From: Sinonovacula constricta
Lineage: Eukaryota; Mollusca; Bivalvia; Cardiida; Solecurtidae
Assembly (NCBI GenBank): GCA_007844125.1
Contig: CM017570.1
Span: forward strand, 49,400,709 to 49,464,708
DNA length: 64,000 nucleotides
Reading direction: 5' to 3'
Made by a program: the position numbers and the translations under genes. Shown here one piece after another: positions 60,601-61,031 of the stretch (position 1 is its first letter; every line of letters begins with the position of its first letter). The notes beneath the pieces are model-generated. The model was given only the letters and a program-made list of their open reading frames with translations. It made no database searches and had not been told where the DNA came from.

Positions 60601-61031
60601 GGATTGGGGAAAGGAAGTTGGGGTGGGGTAAGAACACTAAAGAAGGCCATTTTTAACGCTTTTAAGATTAAAATCAACTTTCAGCATTCTGTGAGGCTTT
60701 ACAGTTAAAAATAGAAAGTGATAAACATTAATATATCTTTAACACAGTAAGAAAAATGCTCAGCCAGTGGGTAGCACAAAGCTGGGGACCCTTACTAGGA
60801 GAATGCACTGAGCTAACAGAGTAGCCTACAAATTCTTTCCCTATCAACCCACATCATCTGTACATATTGCAGGTTGTCCCAGGCTGCCATGTCCAAGTAT
60901 GAGGAAATCAAGGAACAATCTGCCACTGGCCTGCAGCATGCCATAGACCTGAAGAAGTACACAGAAATAGCTGTAGATCTACAGTCTTCATATGTCATAG
61001 TACCACATGGTGGCCTGCTGACTAAACAGAA
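8897..61031 (+). CDS. VPS13: VPS13A/C-type lipid-transfer protein, N-terminal part (19 exons, continues beyond window)
   Basis: VPS13 proteins are very large rod-like proteins that move glycerolipids between membranes at organelle contact sites through a hydrophobic groove. The N-terminal end is anchored at the ER. Joining 19 exons gives 673 codons plus 2 nt in one frame. Visible hallmarks are the MVFES start, LGIWGG at residues 29-34, KIPWKNLY near 69-76, IRYED near 160, the WW and MWSW motifs at 329-350, LDVFNI near 392-397, a Gly/Trp-rich linker GWFGGWLGG near 427, and FETNPLD near 575. These match the order of motifs in animal VPS13A and VPS13C. The linker resembles VPS13C most, as I recall it, but A versus C cannot be settled here. 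The full family length is over 3000 residues, so about four fifths is missing. The start has a good Kozak context (aaaccATGG). All junctions are GT-AG. Confidence 0.95.
8997..10250. other. Intron 1, first part: no gene seen
   Basis: AT-rich intron sequence with no supported coding region. The only notable element is a minus-strand tRNA-like segment at 9464-9535. A partial tandem duplication of tttagaatatttttctt lies near 9884 and 10020. Confidence 0.7.
9464..9535 (-). repeat. tRNA-like sequence, probably SINE head or tRNA pseudogene
   Basis: On the minus strand a B-box-like GGTTCGAATCCC is preceded by an A-box-like AGCAGCGTGGTTGAG at tRNA spacing. The anticodon and acceptor stems do not pair properly, so a functional tRNA is unlikely. 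Confidence 0.45.
10251..10490 (+). mobile_element. tRNA-derived SINE, family C, copy 1
   Basis: Begins ggagcgtccatggcatactg, has a B-box gggttcgagttt and ends in an A-rich tail after gatgtatttcaaaaac. Other copies lie at 21588, 27590, 28088 (minus), 49118 (diverged) and 57375. Confidence 0.8.
10528..10722 (+). mobile_element. SINE family B, copy 1 (5' truncated)
   Basis: Carries the family B body (gtagtggcttccctcctaa, then cagcattacgcctgactcgt) and the terminal cccaatcccaa run. The tRNA-like head present in the copies at 14186, 24222 and 26394 is missing. Confidence 0.8.
10723..11250. other. Intron 1, unassigned stretch
   Basis: No gene, RNA or clear repeat recognised. AT-rich single-copy-looking sequence. 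Confidence 0.6.
11258..11485 (-). pseudogene. LINE ORF2 C-terminal fragment
   Basis: The minus-strand translation contains RWLGQVERS, then [20 protein letters not shown] and [15 protein letters not shown], and ends at TAA. This is the typical tail that follows the reverse-transcriptase domain in non-LTR retrotransposons (RWxGHVxRM, then a GRxxxxW-VxxD and W-R block). Only about 76 residues remain and no RT domain is visible upstream, so it is a dead relic in VPS13 intron 1. Confidence 0.65.
11633..11676 (+). CDS. VPS13: VPS13 exon 2
   Basis: Residues 34-48, ending [11 protein letters not shown], corresponding to the conserved LxNLQIKENAL stretch of the Chorein_N domain. The acceptor follows a T-rich tract (atatatttcag) and the donor is GTAAGT. 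Only 44 nt long, so it would be missed by ORF length filters. Confidence 0.93.
11836..12789 (+). mobile_element. 145-bp-unit repeat element, copy 1 (diverged)
   Basis: Tandem diverged units built on gtgaacacactagaggcc, then caaacttggtcagaatgttt and gggtcacatggggtcaaaaa. The 3' end is ctcaggtgagcgat then gggccatcatggccctcttg. Lies in intron 2, ending about 175 bp before exon 3. Better preserved copy at 37002. Confidence 0.85.
12964..13006 (+). CDS. VPS13: VPS13 exon 3
   Basis: Residues 49-62 plus one base, [15 protein letters not shown] across the junction, the classic Chorein_N motif. Acceptor tttctcacag, donor GTAAGT. It is followed by the 28.6-kb repeat-filled intron 3. Confidence 0.94.
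13007..14185. other. Intron 3, first part: no gene seen
   Basis: AT-rich intron sequence. A minus-strand open frame at 13608-13937 has no recognisable domain and no supporting context, so it is not called. Confidence 0.65.
14186..14442 (+). mobile_element. tRNA-derived SINE, family B, copy 2
   Basis: Near full length: a tRNA-like head (aagtggtagagattggc, B-box gggttcaaacc), the shared body, and the 3' run ending cccaatcc. It directly abuts the 23-bp array. Confidence 0.85.
15304..15511. mobile_element. hAT-like MITE in 23-bp array, copy 1
   Basis: A 208-bp insert with terminal inverted repeats: CAGGGTTGTTATTAG at the left and CTAGTGACAACCCTG at the right. Flanked on both sides by CATATG, which may be the target duplication but is also part of the satellite unit. 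The CAGGG terminus suggests hAT. No coding capacity. Confidence 0.75.
15795..16002. mobile_element. hAT-like MITE in 23-bp array, copy 2
   Basis: Almost identical to the insert at 15304 and in the same satellite context (flanks match too), offset 491 bp. It most likely arose by tandem duplication of the array after one insertion, not by a second transposition. Confidence 0.75.
16555..16872 (+). repeat. 127-bp tandem repeat, left part
   Basis: Degenerate units with tttatttctcctccaaaccc, then ttatacctggtactcatt and ttgagaattatgggatata. This is the left part of an array split by the element at 16876. The right part resumes at 18085. Confidence 0.85.
16876..18084. mobile_element. Non-autonomous DNA transposon, hAT-like (about 1.2 kb)
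   Basis: Begins CAGGGCTC and ends GAGCCCTG, perfectly inverted. Direct ACTTA repeats flank it, a candidate 5-bp target duplication. Near each end are palindromic segments around cttgcccttcgggcaag and ttgcccgatcgggcaa. No transposase is recognisable inside. It sits within the 127-bp array, whose pattern resumes on the other side. Confidence 0.75.
18085..19262 (+). repeat. 127-bp tandem repeat, right part
   Basis: About eight diverged units of the same repeat as at 16555 and 49575, with markers tttggttgagaattatggga and aatttcattgagtaccca. The pattern is clearest at 18360-19130 and decays to the right. Confidence 0.88.
19263..19965. other. Intron 3, unassigned stretch
   Basis: AT-rich sequence with no gene or clear repeat recognised. 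Confidence 0.6.
19966..20270 (+). mobile_element. tRNA-derived SINE, family A, copy 1
   Basis: A-box-like ggtagcacattcggtagagc, B-box gggttcgatccc, a conserved body (gtcaggataatatgact; gaaggcagcactatatctgc) and a 3' end gataaacccataaacaaac. This is the commonest SINE here. Other copies are at 23231, 28701, 35768, 47070 (minus), 52696 and 55157. Confidence 0.9.
20798..21010 (+). mobile_element. tRNA-derived SINE, family D (single copy here)
   Basis: Head resembles a tRNA: tccatggtctagtggttaag as A-box region and cccaggttcgaacccc as B-box, about 45 bp apart. The body differs from families A-C, so it is a separate family or a tRNA pseudogene with unrelated flank. The right boundary is approximate. 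Confidence 0.6.
21011..21587. other. Intron 3, unassigned stretch
   Basis: No gene or clear repeat recognised. Confidence 0.55.
21588..21835 (+). mobile_element. tRNA-derived SINE, family C, copy 2
   Basis: Begins gcgcccgtggcatggtag, B-box gggttcgagtcc, body with ggtggttttcctcc-type segment and gatcataattggtcgctgcg, and an A-rich tail. Same order of blocks as the copy at 10251. Confidence 0.85.
21836..23230. other. Intron 3, unassigned stretch
   Basis: No supported gene. The short open frames here have no recognisable domain and no splice context. Confidence 0.55.
23231..23541 (+). mobile_element. tRNA-derived SINE, family A, copy 2
   Basis: The best-preserved head in the window: A-box tagcgcaatcggtagagcg, B-box gggttcgatccc. 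The full body is present, ending gacaataaacccaa. Confidence 0.9.
23542..24221. other. Intron 3, unassigned stretch with small duplication
   Basis: Contains a short tandem duplication (gtgatatacaatatttggtt at about 23686 and again at 23780) and an A-rich run. No gene seen. Confidence 0.6.
24222..24468 (+). mobile_element. tRNA-derived SINE, family B, copy 3
   Basis: Head with gggaggtcgcaggttcaaac, shared body and a decayed 3' end. ATC-rich microsatellite begins immediately downstream. Confidence 0.88.
24469..24930. repeat. Imperfect ATC-triplet microsatellite
   Basis: Degenerate atc/atca repeats with an internal duplicated block (atcatcagcagtagc recurs), decaying to the right. Confidence 0.9.
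24931..25708. other. Intron 3, unassigned stretch
   Basis: AT-rich, no gene seen. Open frames reaching into the next microsatellite are artefacts. Confidence 0.55.
25709..26393. repeat. Long ATC-triplet microsatellite
   Basis: About 685 bp of nearly pure catcat with interspersed cac, cag and ctt triplets. Poly-His, poly-Ile, poly-Met and poly-Asp frames run across it on both strands because the unit is a triplet, and none has gene support. Confidence 0.97.
26394..26648 (+). mobile_element. tRNA-derived SINE, family B, copy 4
   Basis: Full length and the least diverged copy: gggaggtcgtgggttcgaac, body with ggaccggccgggttcagtcc, and a 3' run of cccaat. Inserted in the ATC microsatellite, which resumes for about 35 bp beyond it. 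Confidence 0.9.
26681..27589. repeat. Intron 3 stretch with a duplicated TIR-like block
   Basis: Two tandem copies, about 105 bp apart, of a block running from gcagaaagtatgcacaaata to ggcaaactgt and gatatc near 27312-27337 and 27416-27440. The ends resemble the right terminus of the TTAA MITE (46357). Upstream sequence near 27120-27190 resembles 38160-38230. No gene. Confidence 0.6.
27590..27797 (+). mobile_element. SINE family C, copy 3 (5' truncated)
   Basis: Lacks the A-box region but keeps the B-box gggttcgagtcc, the ctggtggttctaccc segment, and the 3' end with gatgtatttcaaaaac. Confidence 0.8.
28088..28247 (-). mobile_element. SINE family C, copy 4 (inverted, diverged)
   Basis: The reverse complement shows the family C head: ggcattctgtggtaaag, then ttgtaattctttag and a damaged B-box (tgtgttcgagtc). 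About 290 bp from the direct copy 3. Confidence 0.65.
28248..28700. other. Intron 3, unassigned stretch
   Basis: No gene or clear repeat recognised. Confidence 0.55.
28701..28992 (+). mobile_element. tRNA-derived SINE, family A, copy 3 (diverged)
   Basis: A-box eroded (ccaggtagagatagagaa), B-box aggttcgatccc intact, body and the gggatgataaacccc tail present. Confidence 0.85.
28993..29453. other. Intron 3, unassigned stretch
   Basis: No gene or clear repeat recognised. Confidence 0.55.
29454..31998. repeat. 21-bp minisatellite starting at a TTAA/TIR-like boundary
   Basis: About 120 units of ggtatctgacagtttcacac plus c, period 21, with 19-bp variants (accggtatccaacagttt) around 29630-30640. 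Third positions vary (ccg, ctg, cag), and long frames on both strands follow from the multiple of three. The first unit is preceded by TTAAAGGTTGTATCAGACAG, almost the same as the TIR at 46357. The right end decays at acaccaacttttgta. Confidence 0.97.
31999..33064. other. Intron 3, AT-rich stretch with small duplications
   Basis: Contains a duplicated block (tttgtgttgcttgtcatg at about 32272 and 32393) and a TIR-like end at 32943-32967 (caaactgttggataccacct followed by TTAA). No gene seen. Confidence 0.6.
33065..35655. repeat. 24-bp minisatellite array
   Basis: About 108 units of gtgatactacacccagtc plus atatga, period 24. The forward frame reads MSDTTPSH repeatedly. Five 23-bp variants containing cacaagtcatatgag (c at 33270, 33461, 33988, 34418, 35185) each shift the frame, so no single protein spans it. 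Repeated longer blocks around those variants show higher-order amplification. Lies wholly in intron 3. Confidence 0.97.
35768..36158 (+). mobile_element. tRNA-derived SINE, family A, copy 4, with duplicated tail
   Basis: Head ggacctggtagcacaatctg, B-box gggtttgatccc, body, and gataaacccaataaacaaac at about 36030. The final 100 bp of the element is then repeated (36056-36158), either a tail duplication or a second truncated insertion. Confidence 0.88.
36159..37001. other. Intron 3, unassigned stretch
   Basis: No gene or clear repeat recognised. Confidence 0.55.
37002..38121 (+). mobile_element. 145-bp-unit repeat element, copy 2 (best preserved)
   Basis: Starts agctcacctgagcacaacgt with a short GTCCG-rich tract. 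It continues with five to six direct units at an exact 145-bp spacing (gaacacacta at 37111, 37256, 37401, with later copies at 37546, 37691, 37836). It ends caccaggtgagcgat then gggccatcatggccctcttg. The outer cacctgagc and caggtgagc are inverted. No coding capacity is convincing. Likely a non-autonomous transposon with an internal tandem array. Confidence 0.85.
38122..38656. other. Intron 3, unassigned stretch
   Basis: Contains a TIR-like segment near 38355-38378 (ctgtcggatgccacttttaa) related to the TTAA MITE. No gene seen. Confidence 0.55.
38657..40195. repeat. 53-bp minisatellite array with GATCTAGATC palindrome
   Basis: About 29 units at period 53, with markers tctgtttggtagatagtgta, then gatctagatcagacaggctg and aaacttggagtat. 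Almost every unit carries the perfect palindrome GATCTAGATC. Units near 39840-40020 form a two-unit alternation (gatactcggagtgttc). Edges are sharp. Confidence 0.97.
40196..41136. other. Intron 3, last part: no gene seen
   Basis: AT-rich sequence. A 62-residue frame at 40248 is Lys/Cys-rich but without domain or splice support, so it is not called. Confidence 0.6.
41137..41640 (+). repeat. 82-bp tandem array of the exon 4 acceptor and exon start
   Basis: Six copies of a unit containing ggcatatgtcaattacag, then cttgttctctttacag and gaaaactgttgttgaaaatc. Copies of the acceptor end at 41210, 41290, 41372, 41454, 41536 and 41618 (real), spaced 80, 82, 82, 82 and 82 bp. In the 41372 copy the AG has become TG. 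The exon-derived part after each acceptor matches the first 20 or so bases of exon 4. Confidence 0.93.
41619..41714 (+). CDS. VPS13: VPS13 exon 4
   Basis: Residues 63-94, containing [16 protein letters not shown] and [10 protein letters not shown], the end of the core Chorein_N fold. Acceptor ctctttacag, donor GTAAGT, phase 1 on both sides. This is the last of six tandem copies of its own 5' end. The upstream copies carry a premature stop or shift the frame, so the acceptor ending at 41618 is the functional one. Confidence 0.94.
41715..43762. other. Intron 4: no gene seen
   Basis: No supported gene or RNA. The segment at about 41880-41955 (cttacttgctggaaac, and an inverted ataaaacatatcccaccc) is related to the 49-bp repeat unit in intron 10. 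Confidence 0.6.
43763..43864 (+). CDS. VPS13: VPS13 exon 5
   Basis: Residues 95-128, starting [14 protein letters not shown] and continuing as a highly charged Lys/Glu/Ala-rich helix, typical of the helical linker after Chorein_N. Acceptor ttacttccag, donor GTATAG (weaker than its neighbours), phase 1. Confidence 0.92.
44211..44258. repeat. TG/TA microsatellite
   Basis: A tg run followed by a ta run in intron 5, just left of the degenerate exon 6 copies. Confidence 0.95.
44280..44526 (+). repeat. Two degenerate tandem copies of the exon 6 acceptor and exon start
   Basis: Exon 6 begins acaaacccaaagagcagaaa. Related sequences begin at 44406 (acaaactcaaaaagacgaaa, then gaatctcttggctgag) and at 44280 (acaaagtcaaagagaagacg, then gttgaaaagttttg), spaced 126 and 121 bp. 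The AG survives at 44405 but is lost at 44280. Using the 44405 acceptor would hit TGA after 12 codons. Confidence 0.8.
44527..44696 (+). CDS. VPS13: VPS13 exon 6
   Basis: Residues 129-185, with [14 protein letters not shown], the strongly conserved NIHIRYED and [11 protein letters not shown]. Acceptor aatatttcag, donor GTAAGT, ending in phase 0. Two degenerate copies of its 5' end lie just upstream in intron 5. Confidence 0.94.
45020..45975. repeat. Roughly 103-109-bp tandem repeat in intron 6
   Basis: About nine diverged units marked by gtgtgtactgtatactttgg, then ttttgtttgtgagaatgttt and cttgaaccatcgacagtgga. Marker spacing from 45070 on is 107, 108, 103, 106, 96, 109, 109, 109. Confidence 0.9.
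46175..46234 (+). CDS. VPS13: VPS13 exon 7
   Basis: Residues 186-205, [20 protein letters not shown], matching the conserved W-x-PCI motif that follows the IRYED strand in VPS13A and VPS13C. Phase 0 at both ends, acceptor tttatttcag, donor GTCAGT. Confidence 0.93.
46357..46846. mobile_element. TTAA-flanked MITE, copy 1
   Basis: A 490-bp element in intron 7. TTAA at both ends. Left terminus AGGTGGTATCGGACAGTTTG, right terminus CAAACTGTCGGATGTCACCT: 17 of 20 positions are inverted matches. No coding capacity. TTAA target duplication is typical of piggyBac-like elements, though the terminal bases are not the usual CCC. Confidence 0.82.
46967..47047 (+). CDS. VPS13: VPS13 exon 8
   Basis: Residues 206-232, with [18 protein letters not shown], equivalent to the conserved LxAYWN strand. 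Phase 0 at both ends, acceptor tcttttacag, donor GTAAGA. An inverted SINE begins about 20 bp after the donor. Confidence 0.93.
47070..47349 (-). mobile_element. tRNA-derived SINE, family A, copy 5 (inverted)
   Basis: The reverse complement shows ggacctggtagcgcaatcga, a damaged B-box, and the body through gggatgataaa. Its 3' end lies about 20 bp after the exon 8 donor. Confidence 0.88.
47350..47756. other. Intron 8, rest: AT-rich with short duplication
   Basis: A small tandem duplication (gataaaaagatgttgttaat at 47548 and 47588). No gene. Confidence 0.65.
47757..47808 (+). CDS. VPS13: VPS13 exon 9
   Basis: Residues 233-249 plus one base, [17 protein letters not shown]. It is a short, variable loop leading into the RPIS strand of exon 10. 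Acceptor tttttttcag, donor GTGAGT. The exon is supported mainly by frame and phase continuity. Confidence 0.88.
48113..48243 (+). CDS. VPS13: VPS13 exon 10
   Basis: Residues 250-293, with [14 protein letters not shown], then the strand [20 protein letters not shown] and a terminal Q that leads into the conserved QY motif. Acceptor tttatcag, donor GTAAGG. A 49-bp tandem repeat starts about 20 bp downstream. Confidence 0.93.
48262..48632. repeat. 49-bp tandem repeat in intron 10
   Basis: Eight units with gtatgttttatgttaacact and ttgctggaaacactattaag. Starts of gtatg at 48286, 48335, 48382, 48431, 48480, 48529, 48578 and 48627, so the period is 49 with one 47-bp step. Confidence 0.93.
48865..48955 (-). 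repeat. tRNA-like/SINE head fragment
   Basis: The minus strand reads gagaggtccaggtattggac then ggttcctggtatgaaccctg, resembling a degraded tRNA-derived head with a damaged B-box. Weak, given for completeness. Confidence 0.35.
49118..49318 (+). mobile_element. SINE family C, diverged copy
   Basis: B-box tgttcgagtcttgg, then ggtctttctgctgatctgtg and a 3' part with ataatggtcagaattgtgtc. The order matches family C but identity is low. Lies about 110 bp before exon 11. Confidence 0.6.
49428..49534 (+). CDS. VPS13: VPS13 exon 11
   Basis: Residues 294-328 plus two bases, [15 protein letters not shown] then [10 protein letters not shown], matching the LLESVD and YRKYKP block of the family. The donor splits the first Trp of the WW motif. 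Acceptor attgttatag, donor GTAAGT. Confidence 0.94.
49575..50180 (+). repeat. 127-bp tandem repeat, intron 11 copy
   Basis: Four to five units of the same 127-bp repeat as at 16555-19262. tggttgagaattatgggata recurs at 49801, 49928 and 50055, exactly 127 bp apart. Same orientation as the intron 3 array. Confidence 0.93.
50181..50965 (+). repeat. Degenerate repeat of 50-60 bp in intron 11
   Basis: About thirteen irregular units around cattttgctttcattc, then actacaaaaggatgttcctc. It directly follows the 127-bp array. Boundaries and unit length are approximate. Confidence 0.75.
51700..52395. repeat. 26-bp minisatellite in intron 11
   Basis: Units of aaggtcaaggtcagtcatac plus aatgga, later changing to aaaggtcgaggtcaaactta plus ctatct, period 26. 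A forward frame of 111 codons (51892-52227) is a by-product. Confidence 0.93.
52696..52967 (+). mobile_element. tRNA-derived SINE, family A, copy 6 (head deleted)
   Basis: The A-box region is missing: ggacc runs straight into ggctccaggtatgg. B-box gggttcgatccc, body, and gacgataaacccaataagc tail are present. Confidence 0.88.
52968..54720. other. Intron 11, long unassigned stretch
   Basis: AT-rich, about 1.75 kb, with no gene, RNA or clear repeat recognised. Confidence 0.6.
54721..54938 (+). repeat. Duplicated exon 12 acceptor region
   Basis: The exon 12 acceptor is ctacattgtag followed by gtggcac. A related ctacattgcag followed by gtgacac ends at 54757, 181 bp upstream, with similar T/C-rich sequence before it. 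Its use would give TGA in the second codon. Confidence 0.65.
54939..55110 (+). CDS. VPS13: VPS13 exon 12
   Basis: Residues 329-386, opening [14 protein letters not shown] and continuing [19 protein letters not shown], the diagnostic WW and MWSW block of VPS13 followed by a basic helix. Acceptor ctacattgtag, donor GTATGT. A near copy of its acceptor lies 181 bp upstream. Confidence 0.95.
55157..55473 (+). mobile_element. tRNA-derived SINE, family A, copy 7
   Basis: Head ggacctggtagtgcaattgg, B-box aggttcaatccc, full body, 3' tail aaacccaataaacaaac. Occupies more than half of intron 12, starting 46 bp after the donor. Confidence 0.9.
55644..55821 (+). CDS. VPS13: VPS13 exon 13
   Basis: Residues 387-445 plus one base. 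Contains [16 protein letters not shown] (conserved), a Lys/Glu-rich helix, then [14 protein letters not shown], a Gly/Trp segment that resembles the equivalent linker of VPS13C. Acceptor tattgtaacag, donor GTAAGT. Confidence 0.95.
55945..56459 (+). mobile_element. 145-bp-unit repeat element, copy 3 (short)
   Basis: Begins tgagcacgatgtgctgaagg, holds about two units (tggtcagaatgtttgtctgc; gagttcgtaactgggtcatg) and ends ggcccatcatggccctcttg. In intron 13. Confidence 0.82.
56713..56813 (+). CDS. VPS13: VPS13 exon 14
   Basis: Residues 446-479, with EEK-like [15 protein letters not shown] and DPTLPKE, the conserved L-x-EAIGY block. The acceptor is the first of two adjacent AGs (acag then ag). Using the second would bring a stop within a few codons. 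Donor GTAGGA. Confidence 0.94.
56814..57374. other. Intron 14, first part: no gene seen
   Basis: No supported gene or repeat. Confidence 0.6.
57375..57600 (+). mobile_element. tRNA-derived SINE, family C, copy 5
   Basis: Head gtgcccatggcctagtggta, eroded B-box, ggtcttccagctgatttgtg, 3' end gcaatgtatttgaaaaacaa. Confidence 0.82.
57637..57695. repeat. GA microsatellite
   Basis: Nearly pure ga run in intron 14. Confidence 0.95.
58021..58088 (+). CDS. VPS13: VPS13 exon 15
   Basis: Residues 480-501 plus two bases, [20 protein letters not shown], a beta strand of the groove. Acceptor atttgtccag, donor GTAAGA. Confidence 0.92.
58344..58495. repeat. Dispersed 150-bp repeat, copy 1 (intron 15)
   Basis: Shares gagcataagttcaacacaa, ggattcactccaaacgtgg, gatatcttctggg and tctagctaatcttactct with 60145-60290. 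Same orientation. No terminal repeats recognised. Confidence 0.85.
58544..58621 (+). CDS. VPS13: VPS13 exon 16
   Basis: Residues 502-527 plus two bases. Contains [19 protein letters not shown] then AAGAIK, corresponding to the conserved QRPGAQAIK block. Acceptor gtttccatag, donor GTAAGT. Confidence 0.94.
58702..58880. mobile_element. Partial TTAA MITE (left end)
   Basis: TTAA followed by acatggtatccaacaatttg and, later, accactgctttaggggattt, matching the left part of the MITE at 46357. No right end. Lies directly before the full copy at 58899. Confidence 0.65.
58899..59347. mobile_element. TTAA-flanked MITE, copy 2
   Basis: TTAA at both ends. Left AGATGGTATCCGACAGTTTG, right CAAACTGTCCGATACC, inverted. 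The interior shares blocks with copy 1 (tttggggaatttg; tagatatcgatgtca; tttggtccaaactg). Ends 45 bp before exon 17. Confidence 0.82.
59393..59612 (+). CDS. VPS13: VPS13 exon 17
   Basis: Residues 528-601, the longest exon seen here. Contains KMDKFNIQG, a polar loop rich in Pro, Ser and Gln, [16 protein letters not shown] (conserved FETNPLD) and RPLQIIYDA. Acceptor acctttcag, donor GTAAGT, ending in phase 0. Confidence 0.95.
59998..60056 (+). CDS. VPS13: VPS13 exon 18
   Basis: Residues 602-620 plus two bases, [15 protein letters not shown], matching the conserved TVNxxxEFF motif that follows IYDA. Acceptor ttatttcag, donor GTATGT. Confidence 0.95.
60145..60290. repeat. Dispersed 150-bp repeat, copy 2 (intron 18)
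   Basis: Second copy of the repeat at 58344. Roughly 90 percent alike by eye. Confidence 0.85.
60873..61031 (+). CDS. VPS13: VPS13 exon 19 (last exon in window)
   Basis: Residues 621-673 plus two bases. Contains [19 protein letters not shown] (conserved K-x-EE and ATGL), [18 protein letters not shown] and VIVPHGG. The donor is GTAAGT at 61032. Reading through it gives TAA at once, so splicing here is required. The last 95 bases of this exon plus ten intron bases are the unit of the array that fills the rest of the window. The next exon lies beyond the right edge. Confidence 0.94.
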